This document shows positions 9,340 to 18,795 of a stretch of 64,000 nucleotides of DNA, in pieces. Source of the stretch: Streptomyces peucetius (GTDB lineage Bacteria > Actinomycetota > Actinomycetes > Streptomycetales > Streptomycetaceae); contig NZ_CP107567.1 of the NCBI RefSeq assembly GCF_025854275.1, positions 1,364,001 through 1,428,000 of the forward strand. The letters are read 5' to 3'. Each line of letters opens with the position of its first letter. The first letter of the stretch is position 1. A program made the translations under genes and the position numbers. The notes beneath the pieces were generated by a model. It was not told the DNA's origin. It did no database searches and saw nothing but the letters and a program-made list of their open reading frames with translations.

Positions 9340-11550
9340 ATGGGCGACAAGGCGCATGCGAACCACCCCGGAGCCGCCGGCAGGGCAGTAACGGCCGACC
9401 GCCCCGCATCCGTACGGAATGTGGTGCTGGTCGGCCACAGCGGATCCGGCAAGACGACCCTGGTCGAGGCACTCGCACTGACCGCCGGAGCGGTCAACCG
9501 GGCAGGCCGGGTCGAGGACGGTGCCACGGTCTCCGACTACGACGAGATCGAGCACCGCCAGCAACGCTCCGTACAGCTCTCGCTCGTCCCACTCGAATGG
9601 GGCGGCTGCAAGATCAACCTGCTGGACACCCCCGGATACGCCGACTTCGTCGGCGAACTGCGCGCCGGTCTGCGCGCCGCGGACGCGGCACTCTTCGTCG
9701 TCTCGGCCGCGCAGGAGGCCGACGCCGTCGACGGCGCGACCCGGATGGTCTGGGAGGAGTGCGCCGCGGTCGGCATGCCACGCGCGATCGTGGTGACCCA
9801 CCTGGAGACCGCACGCACCGGCTTCGACGAGCTCACCGGCGTCTGCGCCCGCATCTTCGGCGGCGACGACCCCGACGCCGTACTGCCGCTGTACCTGCCG
9901 CAGTACGGGCCCCAGCACGCCGACGGCCACGCACCCGTCACCGGCCTCCTCGGGCTGCTCACGCAGAAGATCTACGACTACTCGAACGGCGAACGGAAGG
10001 GGAACCCGCCGGACCCCGGGCAGGCACCGGTGATCGAGGAGGCCCGCGGCCGCCTGATCGAAGGGATCATCGCGGAGAGCGAGGACGAGACCCTCATGGA
10101 CCGCTATCTCGGCGGCGAGGAGATCGACCTCAAGACACTGATCGACGACCTCGAGAAGGCGGTCGCCCGCGGCACCTTCCATCCCGTCCTCGCCGCCGCC
10201 CCCGCCGTGAACGGAGCCAGGCAGGGCCTCGGCACCGTCGAGCTGCTCGAGCTGATCACCGGCGGCTTCCCCACGCCGCTCGAGCCCGAACCGCCCACCG
10301 TGACCACCCCCGACGGCAGGCCGGGCCCGCAGATCAGCTGCGACCCCGCCGGTCCGCTCGTCGCCGAGGTCGTCAAGACGGCCTCCGACCCGTACGTCGG
10401 CCGGATCTCGCTGGTCCGCGTCTTCTCCGGGACGCTACGGCCCGACGACACCGTGCATGTGTCGGGGCACGGCCTCGCCGACCGAGGCCACGAGGACCAC
10501 GATGTCGACGAACGTGTCGGCGCCCTGTCCGCACCCTTCGGCAAACAGCAGCGTCCTCTCCCCCACGCCATCGCCGGCGACCTGGCCTGCGTCGCGAAAC
10601 TCACCCGCGCGGAGACCGGGGACACCCTGTCCGCCAAGGACAACCCGCTCCTCATGGAGCCCTGGGCCATGCCGGACCCGCTGCTGCCGCTGGCCATCGA
10701 GGCCCACAGCAAGGCCGACGAGGACAAACTCTCCCAGGGCCTCGCCCGCCTCGTCGCCGAGGACCCGACCATGCGCCTCGAACAGAACCAGGCCACCCAC
10801 CAGGTCGTCCTGTGGTGCCTGGGCGAGGCACACGCGGACGTCGCCCTCGAACGGCTCCGCAACCGCTACGGCGTCCAGGTCGACGTGGTCCCGCACAAGG
10901 TGTCGCTCCGCGAGACCTTCAGCGGCAGCTCCGCCGGCCGCGGCCGGCACGTCAAACAGTCCGGCGGACACGGCCAGTACGCGATCTGCGAGATCGACGT
11001 CGACCCGCTGCCGCCCGGCTCGGGCGTCGAGTTCGTCGACAAGGTCGTCGGCGGCGCGGTGCCACGCCAGTTCATCCCGTCCGTGGAGAAGGGCGTACGC
11101 GCCCAGGCCGCCCGCGGCGTCGCCGCCGGCTACCCCCTCGTCGACGTACGGATAACCCTCCGCGACGGCAAGGCGCACTCCGTCGACTCCTCCGACGCCG
11201 CCTTCCAGACGGCCGGCGCCCTCGCCCTGCGCGAAGCCGCCGCCGACACCCGCATCAACCTGCTCGAACCCGTCGCGGAACTGCAGATCCTGGTCGCAGA
11301 CGAATACGTGGGACCGGTCATGAGCGACCTGTCCGGCCGCCGCGGCAGAGTCATCGGCACCGAACAGACCGCCGGATCGCGCACCCTCGTACGCGCCGAG
11401 GTACCCGAACTCGAAATCGGCAGGTACGCCGTGGACCTCCGCTCCATCTCCCACGGCACCGGCCGGTTCAGCCGCCGCTACGCACGCCACGAGGCGATGC
11501 CGCAGCAGGTCGCCGACAGAATGCGCGAACAGGCCACCGCCAACGCCTGA
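9340..11550 (+). CDS. Elongation factor G paralogue (EF-G-like, non-canonical G domain)
   Basis: 736-residue EF-G-like protein with all five domains in order, somewhat longer than 700-residue EF-G at the N-terminus. The P-loop GHSGSGKTT (32-40) and G3 DTPG (96-99) are intact, but G4, normally NKxD, reads THLE (153-156), and the switch I RGITI stretch is replaced by RQQRSVQLS. Domain IV is present (SGGHGQYAICEI) with VMSDLSGRRGRV in domain V. ATG with GGGAGG about 7 nt upstream. Probably a non-translocating relative of the EF-G2 type found in actinobacteria; exact role unknown. Confidence 0.85.
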   Translation: MGDKAHANHPGAAGRAVTADRPASVRNVVLVGHSGSGKTTLVEALALTAGAVNRAGRVEDGATVSDYDEIEHRQQRSVQLSLVPLEWGGCKINLLDTPGYADFVGELRAGLRAADAALFVVSAAQEADAVDGATRMVWEECAAVGMPRAIVVTHLETARTGFDELTGVCARIFGGDDPDAVLPLYLPQYGPQHADGHAPVTGLLGLLTQKIYDYSNGERKGNPPDPGQAPVIEEARGRLIEGIIAESEDETLMDRYLGGEEIDLKTLIDDLEKAVARGTFHPVLAAAPAVNGARQGLGTVELLELITGGFPTPLEPEPPTVTTPDGRPGPQISCDPAGPLVAEVVKTASDPYVGRISLVRVFSGTLRPDDTVHVSGHGLADRGHEDHDVDERVGALSAPFGKQQRPLPHAIAGDLACVAKLTRAETGDTLSAKDNPLLMEPWAMPDPLLPLAIEAHSKADEDKLSQGLARLVAEDPTMRLEQNQATHQVVLWCLGEAHADVALERLRNRYGVQVDVVPHKVSLRETFSGSSAGRGRHVKQSGGHGQYAICEIDVDPLPPGSGVEFVDKVVGGAVPRQFIPSVEKGVRAQAARGVAAGYPLVDVRITLRDGKAHSVDSSDAAFQTAGALALREAAADTRINLLEPVAELQILVADEYVGPVMSDLSGRRGRVIGTEQTAGSRTLVRAEVPELEIGRYAVDLRSISHGTGRFSRRYARHEAMPQQVADRMREQATANA

Positions 11551-11720
11551 ACACCGCCCCGCCGGCGCCGCCCGCCCACCCCACGCCCCACGGGCGGTGG
11601 GCGGGCGGCCGACCGGATCGCGCCCTTAACCGACGGCCGCACCCTCGATAGGCTGGGCAATCCGACTGGGCCGGCCGGCTCAGAAGGTGTGCGAGGCACG
11701 GCAGTTGGGAACAGGCCGCA

Positions 11721-13403
11721 GTGAAACACGCGGCGATGGGGGCGGCAGTGGCGAACGACCTATTCGATTTCACGCCCGGGGCGCAGGTCCCGCTCATGGG
11801 CGCGGCCGGCCAGACCGCGGCGACCCACGCCCTCGCCTCGGCCGCCTACCGGGACAGCGAACTCAAAGAGATCCTCAAAGCCAACAGCGACTGGCACAAG
11901 TCCGAGGTCAAACCCGGCAAGATCTCGCTCTTCGAACCCAACCTCGGAGAAGCCTTCTCCCGGGCGGTGCAGAACCGCGTGCTCGGCGGCGACCGCAAGC
12001 CCCTCATCCAGTCCTTCGGCACCGAACCCCAGACCGTCGTCGAACACTGCCTCGCCGCCACCCGCCTGCGCCGGGAACGCGACAGCAGACTCACCGCCGT
12101 GATGGCCGTCTGCGGGCTCCTCTTCCTGCCCGGGCTGCTCCTGTGGCTGGGGGTCTTCCAGCTCCGCCGCACCCTCGCCGGCTCGCAGAACAAGGGCGCC
12201 GGAGCCCTCGGCAGCCTCCTGCTCGTCGGCATCGGCATCCTCGCCGTGATCTTCCTCGTCCGGCTCCCCTTCGGCGGCTTCTGGGCGTACTACGTCCGCG
12301 CCATGCTCGTCGCACCCGTCCTCGGCTGGTTCCTCGCCAAACGCATCTGCGAGTCCTCCGCCCAGGACATGCGCGCCCGCTGGGACGCCCTGCTCTCCGG
12401 CGGCGGCATCGGCGCCAAGGTGCCCGAGGCCGTACCGGGGAACCCGGGCGACGCCTCCCGCGAACAGCTCCGTCAGGGCCTCGAGAAGCTCACCGCGGAA
12501 CAGCATTCCAACGTCGTCTTCTACGCCGGGCCCAAGGGCATACTCGGCATGGGCACCCGCTGGGGCAGCTGGCAGATGGCCGAAGAGCTCGTCTCCAAGG
12601 ACGCCGGCAAGGAGATCAACCAGTTCCGCAGCTGGGACGTCGTACGAGCCATCCACGACAAGCTCAAGCTCCTGGAACGCGGCCCCCTCAACTCCGGCGG
12701 CTTCCCCACCCCCTCGGTCAAGCACTGGATCGTCTCCCCCGTCGGCGAGAACGCCGGCGCCGTCGCCCGGCCCGAGGGCCAGGAGGTCGAGACCTTCCAG
12801 ATCAAGAGCCACGAAATACAGCGCATCTGCAACCACCAGCAGTTCGGCAGCGGCAACCGCCACTACCTGGGCGTGCAGTTCACCCTCTGGGACGGCCAGC
12901 TGGTCATCACCATGATGATCACCGTGACCGTGCTCCACGAGACCCTGCGCGTCGAGGTCACCGGCCACGCCCTCGGCCCCGTCCACTCGCTGTTCACGAC
13001 GAAACCGGAGCCCAAGACCGAAACCGTCAGCAAGCCGATCCGCTTCTGGGAGACCGTCGACCGGGTACTGCCCCTGGTCGCCACCAAAGAGGTCGTGCGC
13101 CTCGCCGTCCGCGCACCCTTCACCTGGTACCCGCCGCTGCTCGACTACCTCGGCGGCAAACTCGTGCTCCCCGAGCCGTTCGGCCTCCGCCACGCCTGGG
13201 CGGACAAGCCGTGGCGCCACCGGTTCATGGCCGACGACGCCATGCGCGCCGCCGCACCAGTACTGCGCGTGGCGCACACGGCCGCGCTCAAGGTCCTCGA
13301 GGACAACGGCGTCGACACCGAGCGCTTCGGCAACCGCGCGTCGATCGTCAGCGGCCTGATCCAGGACCCGGCACCGGGGAAGGCGGACGTCTACGACGCG
13401 TGA
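11721..13403 (+). CDS. Conserved membrane protein of unknown function
   Basis: 560 residues. A soluble N-terminal part of about 120 residues is followed by three predicted membrane helices (around 125-147, 165-185 and 190-208, for example TAVMAVCGLLFLPGLLLWLGV), a cytosolic or external central region and one hydrophobic stretch LVITMMITVTVL near 395. No recognised catalytic motif. Start uncertain: GTG at 11721, ATG at 11736 and GTG at 11748 are in frame with weak ribosome sites. It follows the EF-G paralogue and ends only 3 bp from the convergent HIT gene. I do not recognise the family. Confidence 0.8.
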   Translation: MKHAAMGAAVANDLFDFTPGAQVPLMGAAGQTAATHALASAAYRDSELKEILKANSDWHKSEVKPGKISLFEPNLGEAFSRAVQNRVLGGDRKPLIQSFGTEPQTVVEHCLAATRLRRERDSRLTAVMAVCGLLFLPGLLLWLGVFQLRRTLAGSQNKGAGALGSLLLVGIGILAVIFLVRLPFGGFWAYYVRAMLVAPVLGWFLAKRICESSAQDMRARWDALLSGGGIGAKVPEAVPGNPGDASREQLRQGLEKLTAEQHSNVVFYAGPKGILGMGTRWGSWQMAEELVSKDAGKEINQFRSWDVVRAIHDKLKLLERGPLNSGGFPTPSVKHWIVSPVGENAGAVARPEGQEVETFQIKSHEIQRICNHQQFGSGNRHYLGVQFTLWDGQLVITMMITVTVLHETLRVEVTGHALGPVHSLFTTKPEPKTETVSKPIRFWETVDRVLPLVATKEVVRLAVRAPFTWYPPLLDYLGGKLVLPEPFGLRHAWADKPWRHRFMADDAMRAAAPVLRVAHTAALKVLEDNGVDTERFGNRASIVSGLIQDPAPGKADVYDA

Positions 13404-13406
13404 GCG

Positions 13407-13958
13407 TCAGCCCTTCGGCCAGTGCTCGGCGAGCATCCTGCGGGTGTCGCCGAGCAGCTGCGGCAGCACCTTGGTGTTGCCCACGACCGGCATGAAATTG
13501 GTGTCGCCGCCCCAGCGGGGCACGATGTGCTGGTGCAGGTGCGCGGCGATACCGGCACCGGCGGCCGAGCCCTGGTTCAGACCCACATTGAATCCGTGGG
13601 CACCGGAGGCCGCACGCAGCGCGGTCATCGCCTGCTTGGTCAGCGTGGCGAGCTCCACGGTCTCCGCGTCGTCCAGTTCCGTGTAGTCGGCGACGTGGCG
13701 GTACGGGACGACCATGAGGTGCCCGCCGTTGTACGGGTAGAGGTTGAGAACCGCGTAGACGCGCTCGCCGCGGGCGACGACCAGACCGTCCTCGTCGGAC
13801 TTCGACGGGATCGTGCAGAACGGGCAGCCGTCGCCGGAACCCGGGCCGGTGGGCTTGTTCTCCCCCTGGATGTACGCCATCCGATGGGGCGTCCACAGTC
13901 GCTGGAACGCGTCCGGCGTCCCGACCCCGATCTGCTGCTCCGGCTGCTCTGTCGTCAT
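13407..13958 (-). CDS. HIT-family hydrolase, likely Ap4A phosphorylase
   Basis: 183 residues with the histidine-triad HLHQHIVPRW near residue 145 and a zinc-type CPFC near 45, then NLYPYNGGHLMVVPYRH. The layout resembles Rv2613c of M. tuberculosis, which has been reported as a diadenosine tetraphosphate phosphorylase and likewise sits between thrS and pgsA. Start ATG at 13956-13958 (MTTEQPEQQ); an in-frame ATG 12 nt upstream is possible and neither has a clear Shine-Dalgarno. Between pgsA and this gene two plus-strand genes are inserted relative to the mycobacterial order. Confidence 0.87.
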   Translation of the reverse strand: MTTEQPEQQIGVGTPDAFQRLWTPHRMAYIQGENKPTGPGSGDGCPFCTIPSKSDEDGLVVARGERVYAVLNLYPYNGGHLMVVPYRHVADYTELDDAETVELATLTKQAMTALRAASGAHGFNVGLNQGSAAGAGIAAHLHQHIVPRWGGDTNFMPVVGNTKVLPQLLGDTRRMLAEHWPKG

Positions 13959-13997
13959 GCGAGCCAGCATATTCGGCGCTGGTGGCGGCATGCGGCG

Positions 13998-14024
13998 AGG
14001 GGCGGCCCGGGAAGGGCCGCCCCT
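13998..14024 (-). terminator. Hairpin after thrS
   Basis: Perfect 11-bp stem (13998-14008 with 14014-14024), 5-nt loop gggaa, between thrS and the HIT gene on the minus strand. It may lower read-through from thrS into the HIT gene. Confidence 0.7.
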
Positions 14025-14051
14025 GTCCATCCCCGCTCACGCGGGGACCAC
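14025..14051 (-). repeat. Single CRISPR type I-E repeat-like sequence
   Basis: Read on the minus strand the 27 bases begin gtggtccccgcgtgagcggg and end atggac. This looks like the type I-E repeats of actinomycetes, including the ccccgc/gcgggg palindrome. Only one copy exists, no spacers and no cas gene are in the window, so it is not an array. It lies 1 base after the thrS stop region and is followed at once by the thrS hairpin. Confidence 0.4.
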
Positions 14052-14052
14052 G

Positions 14053-16026
14053 TCATACCTGCACGCGTGACTCGACCACATCAACGAGCTTGGCCAGCGC
14101 CTGGTCACGGGGGATCCCGTTCTCCTGCGACCCGTCGCGGTAGCGGAAGGAGACCGTGCCGGCGTTCATGTCGTCGTCGCCGACGATGATCATGAACGGG
14201 ACCTTCTGCTTCTGCTGGTTGCGGATCTTCTTCTGCATCCGGTCCGAGGACGAGTCCACCTCGACCCGCAGGCCCTTCTTCTTGGCGTCCGCCGCGAAGG
14301 CCTCCAGATACTCGACGTGCGCGTCGCCGATCGGGATGCCGACCGCCTGGACCGGCGCCAGCCACGGCGGCATCGCACCCGCGTAGTGCTCCAGCAGCAC
14401 CGCGAAGAACCGCTCGATGCTGCCGAACAGCGCGCGGTGGATCATTACCGGACGCTGCTTGGTCCCGTCCGGACCGGTGTACTCCAGGTCGAAGCGCTCC
14501 GGCAGGTTGAAGTCCAGCTGGACCGTCGACATCTGCCAGGTCCGGCCGATCGCATCGCGTGCCTGCACCGAGATCTTCGGCCCGTAGAAGGCGGCGCCGC
14601 CCGGGTCCGGGACCAGGGGCAGACCCTGCTTCTCTGCCACCTGCCGCAGCGTCTCGGTGGCCTCCTCCCAGATCTCGTCCGAGCCGACGAACTTCGTCTC
14701 GTCCTTGGTGGAGAGTTCCAGGTAGAAGTCGGTCAGACCGTAGTCGCGCAGCAGGTTCAGCACGAAGGTGAGCGTCGAGTCGAGCTCGTCCGCCATCTGC
14801 TCCTTGGTGCAGTAGATGTGCGCGTCGTCCTGGGTGAAGCCACGGGCGCGGGTCAGGCCGTGCACGACGCCCGACTTCTCGTACCGGTACACGGTCCCGA
14901 ACTCGAAGAGCCGCAGGGGCAACTCGCGGTACGACCGCCCGCGCGCGTCGAAGATCAGGTTGTGCATCGGGCAGTTCATGGGCTTGAGGTAGTAGTCCAC
15001 GCCCTGGTCGAGCTGCATGGGCGGGTACATGCCCTCGGCATACCAGTCCAGGTGGCCCGACTTCTCGAACAGGGCGCCCTTGGTCGCGTGGGGGCTGTAG
15101 ACGAACTCGTAGCCCTCCTCCTCGTGCCGCTTGCGCGAGTAGTCCTCCATGACCCGGCGGATGATGCCGCCCTTGGGGTGGAAGACGGCGAGGCCGGAGC
15201 CGATCTCGTCCGGGATGGAGAACAGGTCGAGCTCGTTGCCCAGCTTGCGGTGGTCGCGCTTCTCGGCCTCGGCGAGGAACTCGAGGTGGGCCTTCAGCTC
15301 GTCCTTCGACGGCCACGCGGTGCCGTAGATGCGCTGGAGCATCGGGTTCTTCTCGCTGCCGCGCCAGTACGCGGCGGCGTTGCGCATCAGCTTGAACGCC
15401 GGGATGTTGCGGGTGGTCGGCAGGTGCGGACCGCGGCAGAGGTCCTTCCAGCACAGCTCGCCCGTCTTGGCGTCCAGGTTGTCGTAGATGGTCAGCTCGC
15501 CCGCGCCGACCTCCACGTCCGCGCCGTCGTCCGAGGACGCCGAGCCCTTGAGCCCGATGAGCTCCAGCTTGTACGGCTCGTCCGCGAGCTCCTCGCGCGC
15601 GGCCTCGTCGGTGACGACGCGGCGCGAGAAGCGCTGGCCGCGCTTCTGGATCTCCTGCATGCGCTTCTCGATGGCCTTGAGGTCATCGGGGTGGAAGGGC
15701 TTCTCGACGTCGAAGTCGTAATAGAAGCCGTCCTTGACCGGCGGGCCGATGCCGAGCTTGGCCTCCGGGAAGAGCTCCTGCACTGCCTGGGCCATGACGT
15801 GCGCGGTGGAGTGGCGCAGGATGTTCAGGCCGTCCTCGGAGGAGATCTCGACGGGCTCGACCTCCTCGCCGTCCTGCAGCTCGTACGCGAGGTCCTTCAG
15901 CTCCCCGGCCACGCGGGCGGCGACGACGGTGCGCTCGGGGAAGAGGTCGGCGGCCGTAGTGCCCGTCGTCACCACGCGCTCTTCCCGCTCGGAATCGCGT
16001 TGGATGATCACACGGACGTCTGACAC
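14053..16026 (-). CDS. thrS: Threonyl-tRNA synthetase
   Basis: Class II synthetase charging tRNA-Thr. 657 residues in the normal order: TGS domain (1-65), editing domain with [11 protein letters not shown], catalytic core with [12 protein letters not shown] (zinc-binding Cys), motif 2 around [17 protein letters not shown], motif 3 near [11 protein letters not shown], and the anticodon-binding domain. GTG at 16024-16026 with AGGAGA 8-9 nt upstream. No T-box-like leader was recognised upstream. Followed by the HIT gene on the same strand. Confidence 0.98.
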   Translation of the reverse strand: MSDVRVIIQRDSEREERVVTTGTTAADLFPERTVVAARVAGELKDLAYELQDGEEVEPVEISSEDGLNILRHSTAHVMAQAVQELFPEAKLGIGPPVKDGFYYDFDVEKPFHPDDLKAIEKRMQEIQKRGQRFSRRVVTDEAAREELADEPYKLELIGLKGSASSDDGADVEVGAGELTIYDNLDAKTGELCWKDLCRGPHLPTTRNIPAFKLMRNAAAYWRGSEKNPMLQRIYGTAWPSKDELKAHLEFLAEAEKRDHRKLGNELDLFSIPDEIGSGLAVFHPKGGIIRRVMEDYSRKRHEEEGYEFVYSPHATKGALFEKSGHLDWYAEGMYPPMQLDQGVDYYLKPMNCPMHNLIFDARGRSYRELPLRLFEFGTVYRYEKSGVVHGLTRARGFTQDDAHIYCTKEQMADELDSTLTFVLNLLRDYGLTDFYLELSTKDETKFVGSDEIWEEATETLRQVAEKQGLPLVPDPGGAAFYGPKISVQARDAIGRTWQMSTVQLDFNLPERFDLEYTGPDGTKQRPVMIHRALFGSIERFFAVLLEHYAGAMPPWLAPVQAVGIPIGDAHVEYLEAFAADAKKKGLRVEVDSSSDRMQKKIRNQQKQKVPFMIIVGDDDMNAGTVSFRYRDGSQENGIPRDQALAKLVDVVESRVQV

Positions 16027-16130
16027 CGGTCTCTCCTGACTGAAGGCGGACGCGTACGCGATTCGTGGGGCGTACGCACTCGGAATCGTACCGAGCCGGA
16101 GAGGCCGCTCGCGAAACGGTTACGGGCGCG

Positions 16131-17363
16131 CTATCCGTCCGCCTCCTGCCCGCCCGGTTCCTCGAAGAAGTCCGCGTTCTCCTGGAGCGACTTCATCAGC
16201 CGGTCGCGTTCCGCCTCGTCCACGGGTACCGGCACGAGTCCGGAGGCGTCAGTGAGCCGGCGGAAGCCGCCCCTGCTCTCCAGCCGTCCCGCCACCCGGA
16301 TCGGCAGTCCCGCCAGGTGGGCGTGGCCGGCCGTGCGGTAGGCGTCCTCGTCGAGCGCCACCCGGACATGGGGGACGTCGACGCCCGTCAGGACCCGCAG
16401 CCGTACGGTGCCGGCGCCGCGCGGCCCCGAGCGCCGCATGCGGACGACGGTGCCGGTGATGCGCACGGGCACGGACGGCTCGTCCTGCAGGTAGCGGGCG
16501 CCGGCGGCCCGCAGCGCGGGGAGGTCGCCGGGTGAGAACTCGACCGGTTCCATGCGGGCGGCGCAGCCCTGCGGCACTCCTGCGGCCGGTGACCATCCGA
16601 GCGCGATGCGGGCGCCCTCCGAGCCGCGCACGAGGGCGATGACGGACTCGGTCAGTTCGCGGCTGACGCCGGCCCGGACCGCCGCGTCGAAGGCCTCGGT
16701 GCCGCCGGTCGCGCGCTGGTAGTCGATGGCTTCCCTGGTGGCCTGGAGGGCGTGGCTCAGCCGCACCGCGAGGGCCCGGCCGGTCCGCACGGGCACGAAG
16801 GCGGTGAGGGAGCGGCCGGCCGGCGCGGGTCCGACGAGGACGCCTTCGAGGAGGGCCTGGGCCGCTCTGCGGTGGCGTGCGCCGTAGTAGCCGGCGCGTT
16901 CGCGTGCGGCCAGCGCTCCGGCGAGCAGCATCTGCCGGGCGGCCGAGCGCAGCTGTTCCTGGACGGTCCAGGAGGCGGTGCCGGGCGGCCCGCCCTGGGG
17001 GATGTCGCGCCACCAGCGGATCTCGTCGCTGGGGACGGTGAGCCCGACCAGGACGTCCTTGGCGGACGGCGCGGCGCTGCGGGCCAGGGCGGTGATGGCC
17101 TCGCCGAGCAGGTCCTCGCAGTCCGGGAAGGCCCGGCTCTCGGGGACGAGCAGGCTGGTGTTGGCGGCGGGTTCCGGCGGTGTCCAGCGGGTGTAGCGGC
17201 CCGCGGCACCGCCGCGGCGGCGCCAGCCGTGCCGGTCGAGGAGGGCGCCGAGGACGACGGGGTCGACCTCGGCGGGGTCGGGTTCGGCCGCGCCGAGCCA
17301 GGGACCGGAAGGTTCCGTGGTGCTCGGATGGGGGCGCACATGGTCGTCGAAGGGCCGGTGCAT
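16131..17363 (-). CDS. Unknown protein with a C-terminal OB-fold-like region
   Basis: 410 residues, not recognised. The N-terminal half is rich in Trp/Arg and has helical segments around DLLGEAITALARSAA and ARQMLLAGALAARERAGYYG; the C-terminal region (about 300-390) alternates strands and turns (VPVRITGTVVRMRRSG, HLAGLPIRVAGRLESR) in a way that suggests an OB fold, hence nucleic acid or protein binding. The ATG at 17361-17363 shares a base with the stop of the DUF4365 gene (TGATG), so the pair is coupled and presumably acts together. OB-fold is my inference. Confidence 0.8.
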   Translation of the reverse strand: MHRPFDDHVRPHPSTTEPSGPWLGAAEPDPAEVDPVVLGALLDRHGWRRRGGAAGRYTRWTPPEPAANTSLLVPESRAFPDCEDLLGEAITALARSAAPSAKDVLVGLTVPSDEIRWWRDIPQGGPPGTASWTVQEQLRSAARQMLLAGALAARERAGYYGARHRRAAQALLEGVLVGPAPAGRSLTAFVPVRTGRALAVRLSHALQATREAIDYQRATGGTEAFDAAVRAGVSRELTESVIALVRGSEGARIALGWSPAAGVPQGCAARMEPVEFSPGDLPALRAAGARYLQDEPSVPVRITGTVVRMRRSGPRGAGTVRLRVLTGVDVPHVRVALDEDAYRTAGHAHLAGLPIRVAGRLESRGGFRRLTDASGLVPVPVDEAERDRLMKSLQENADFFEEPGGQEADG

Positions 17364-17929
17364 CAGGGTCTCCCTCCCGCCCCGACACGCGTCATGATCT
17401 CGCAGAGTGCCCGGTCGTCGAAGATCCGCGAGGTCGGGATGCGCACGGTGGTCCTGCGCCTGCCGGTCACCGCTTGGCCGGCGAGGTTGGTCCAGTAGCA
17501 GCAGTGCCGCAGGTCGAGCCGGTCGTGGCCGGCCCGCAGCCATTCGTCCTGTGTCCGGGGGACGAGCATCACGACCAGGATCTTGTGCACGGAGACGGGG
17601 GTGCGGGCGAGCTTCACCAGGTGGTCGTTGTCGAGGGTGAAGGAGAACGCGGGCCCCGGTGGGTGCGGCGGGATCTGGTACGTGCACTTGAGCTGCACCT
17701 TGATGGTCACTTCGTCGTCGACCGTGTGTCCGGCCGAGCTGTGGCTGACGTGCCAGTCGATGCCGTTGTCCGGGAACGGCTGGGAGAGCGAGCAGCCGGC
17801 GGCGGCGGCGACGGCGTGCAGATAGCCCACCTGAAGCGTCTCCATGCAGGCGGTGGTGGCGAGTGCTCCGCGCAGCGGGGGCGTCCGCTGGGGCAGCAGC
17901 CCTCCCTGCTCGGGCTGGGCGAGCGCCAT
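17363..17929 (-). CDS. DUF4365-like protein, possible PD-(D/E)xK-type nuclease fold
   Basis: 188 residues. The block GCSLSQPFPDNGIDWHV followed about 20 residues later by VTIKVQLKCTY matches the D ... (E/Q)xK arrangement of PD-(D/E)xK-fold proteins (D58; Q79-L-K81) and resembles DUF4365. The C-terminal part ends in a basic stretch (RRRTTVRIPTSRIFDD). Start ATG at 17927-17929, with AGGGA about 7 nt upstream, is preferred to an upstream ATG. Coupled to the OB-fold-like gene. Catalytic activity is unproven: many DUF4365 proteins are uncharacterised. Confidence 0.75.
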   Translation of the reverse strand: MALAQPEQGGLLPQRTPPLRGALATTACMETLQVGYLHAVAAAAGCSLSQPFPDNGIDWHVSHSSAGHTVDDEVTIKVQLKCTYQIPPHPPGPAFSFTLDNDHLVKLARTPVSVHKILVVMLVPRTQDEWLRAGHDRLDLRHCCYWTNLAGQAVTGRRRTTVRIPTSRIFDDRALCEIMTRVGAGGRP

Positions 17930-18050
17930 GGCAATTCCCTTCCCCGTCATCTGTGTTGTCACCGGCCCGCGTACGGTGCAAACAGCCCGGGTATCACCGA
18001 TTCGGGCAGGGGCTTACGCCATCTGCCGTTCGGGTGCGAGGAGTTCGGGG

Positions 18051-18776
18051 ATGACGGAATGGTTCGACGGCCCCCTGGCCGCATTTGACACAGAGACAAC
18101 CGGAGTGGACGTCGAGGAGGACCGGATCGTGTCGGCGGCGGTCGTGGTCCAGGATTCGCCCGGCGGGCGGCCGAGGATCAGACGCTGGCTGGTGAATCCG
18201 GGGGTGCCGGTGCCGCCGGGCGCCGTCGAGGTGCACGGGCTGACGGAGGACCATCTGCAGCGCAACGGCCGTTGGCCGGCGCCGGTGATGGAGGAGATAG
18301 CGAGGGCGCTGGCGGAGCAGTGCGCGGCGGCACGGCCACTGGTGGTGATGAACGCGCCGTTCGATCTGACGCTGCTCGACCGGGAGTTGAGGCGCCATCG
18401 GGCGTCGTCGCTGAGCCGCTACCTGGACCGGTCGCCGCTGTGTGTGCTGGATCCGCGGGTGCTGGACAAGCATCTGGACCGCTATCGCAAGGGCCGGCGG
18501 ACGCTGACGGATCTGTGCGCGCACTACGAGGTGGTGCTGGACGGCGCCCATGACGCGGCGGCGGACGCGCTCGCGGCGCTGGAGGTCGTACGGGCGGTGG
18601 GGCGGCGTTACAACGCCCGGCTGGAGCGGTTGTCCCCGGCGGAGCTGCACACGCTGCAGGCGGTGTGGCACGCGGCGCAGGCGCGGGGGCTGCAGGCGTG
18701 GTTCGCGCGCAGCGGTACGCCGGAGGCGGTCGATCCCGCGTGGCCGCTGCGGCCCGATCTGCCGGCGGCGGCCTGA
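18051..18776 (+). CDS. DEDDh 3'-5' exonuclease, DNA polymerase III epsilon-like
   Basis: 241 residues. Exo I is AAFDTETTGVD (D13, E15), the VHGLTEDHL step follows, Exo II lies in VMNAPFDLTLL, and Exo III is HDAAADALA (H-x4-D), so all four acidic/His catalytic residues are present. It lacks the polymerase-binding tail of true DnaQ and is closer to stand-alone epsilon-like exonucleases. ATG at 18051 has GAGGAG 8-9 nt upstream. It diverges from the DUF4365 operon across 121 bp, so a shared regulatory region is possible. Confidence 0.88.
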   Translation: MTEWFDGPLAAFDTETTGVDVEEDRIVSAAVVVQDSPGGRPRIRRWLVNPGVPVPPGAVEVHGLTEDHLQRNGRWPAPVMEEIARALAEQCAAARPLVVMNAPFDLTLLDRELRRHRASSLSRYLDRSPLCVLDPRVLDKHLDRYRKGRRTLTDLCAHYEVVLDGAHDAAADALAALEVVRAVGRRYNARLERLSPAELHTLQAVWHAAQARGLQAWFARSGTPEAVDPAWPLRPDLPAAA

Positions 18777-18795
18777 GGGTCCGCGACAATGAGCA

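Noticed and set aside
14025..14051. CRISPR array
   Set aside because: Only one repeat-like unit, no spacers and no cas genes; kept as a curiosity, not as an array.
16027..16130. T-box leader ahead of thrS
   Set aside because: The leader is short and no T-box sequence or specifier loop was seen.
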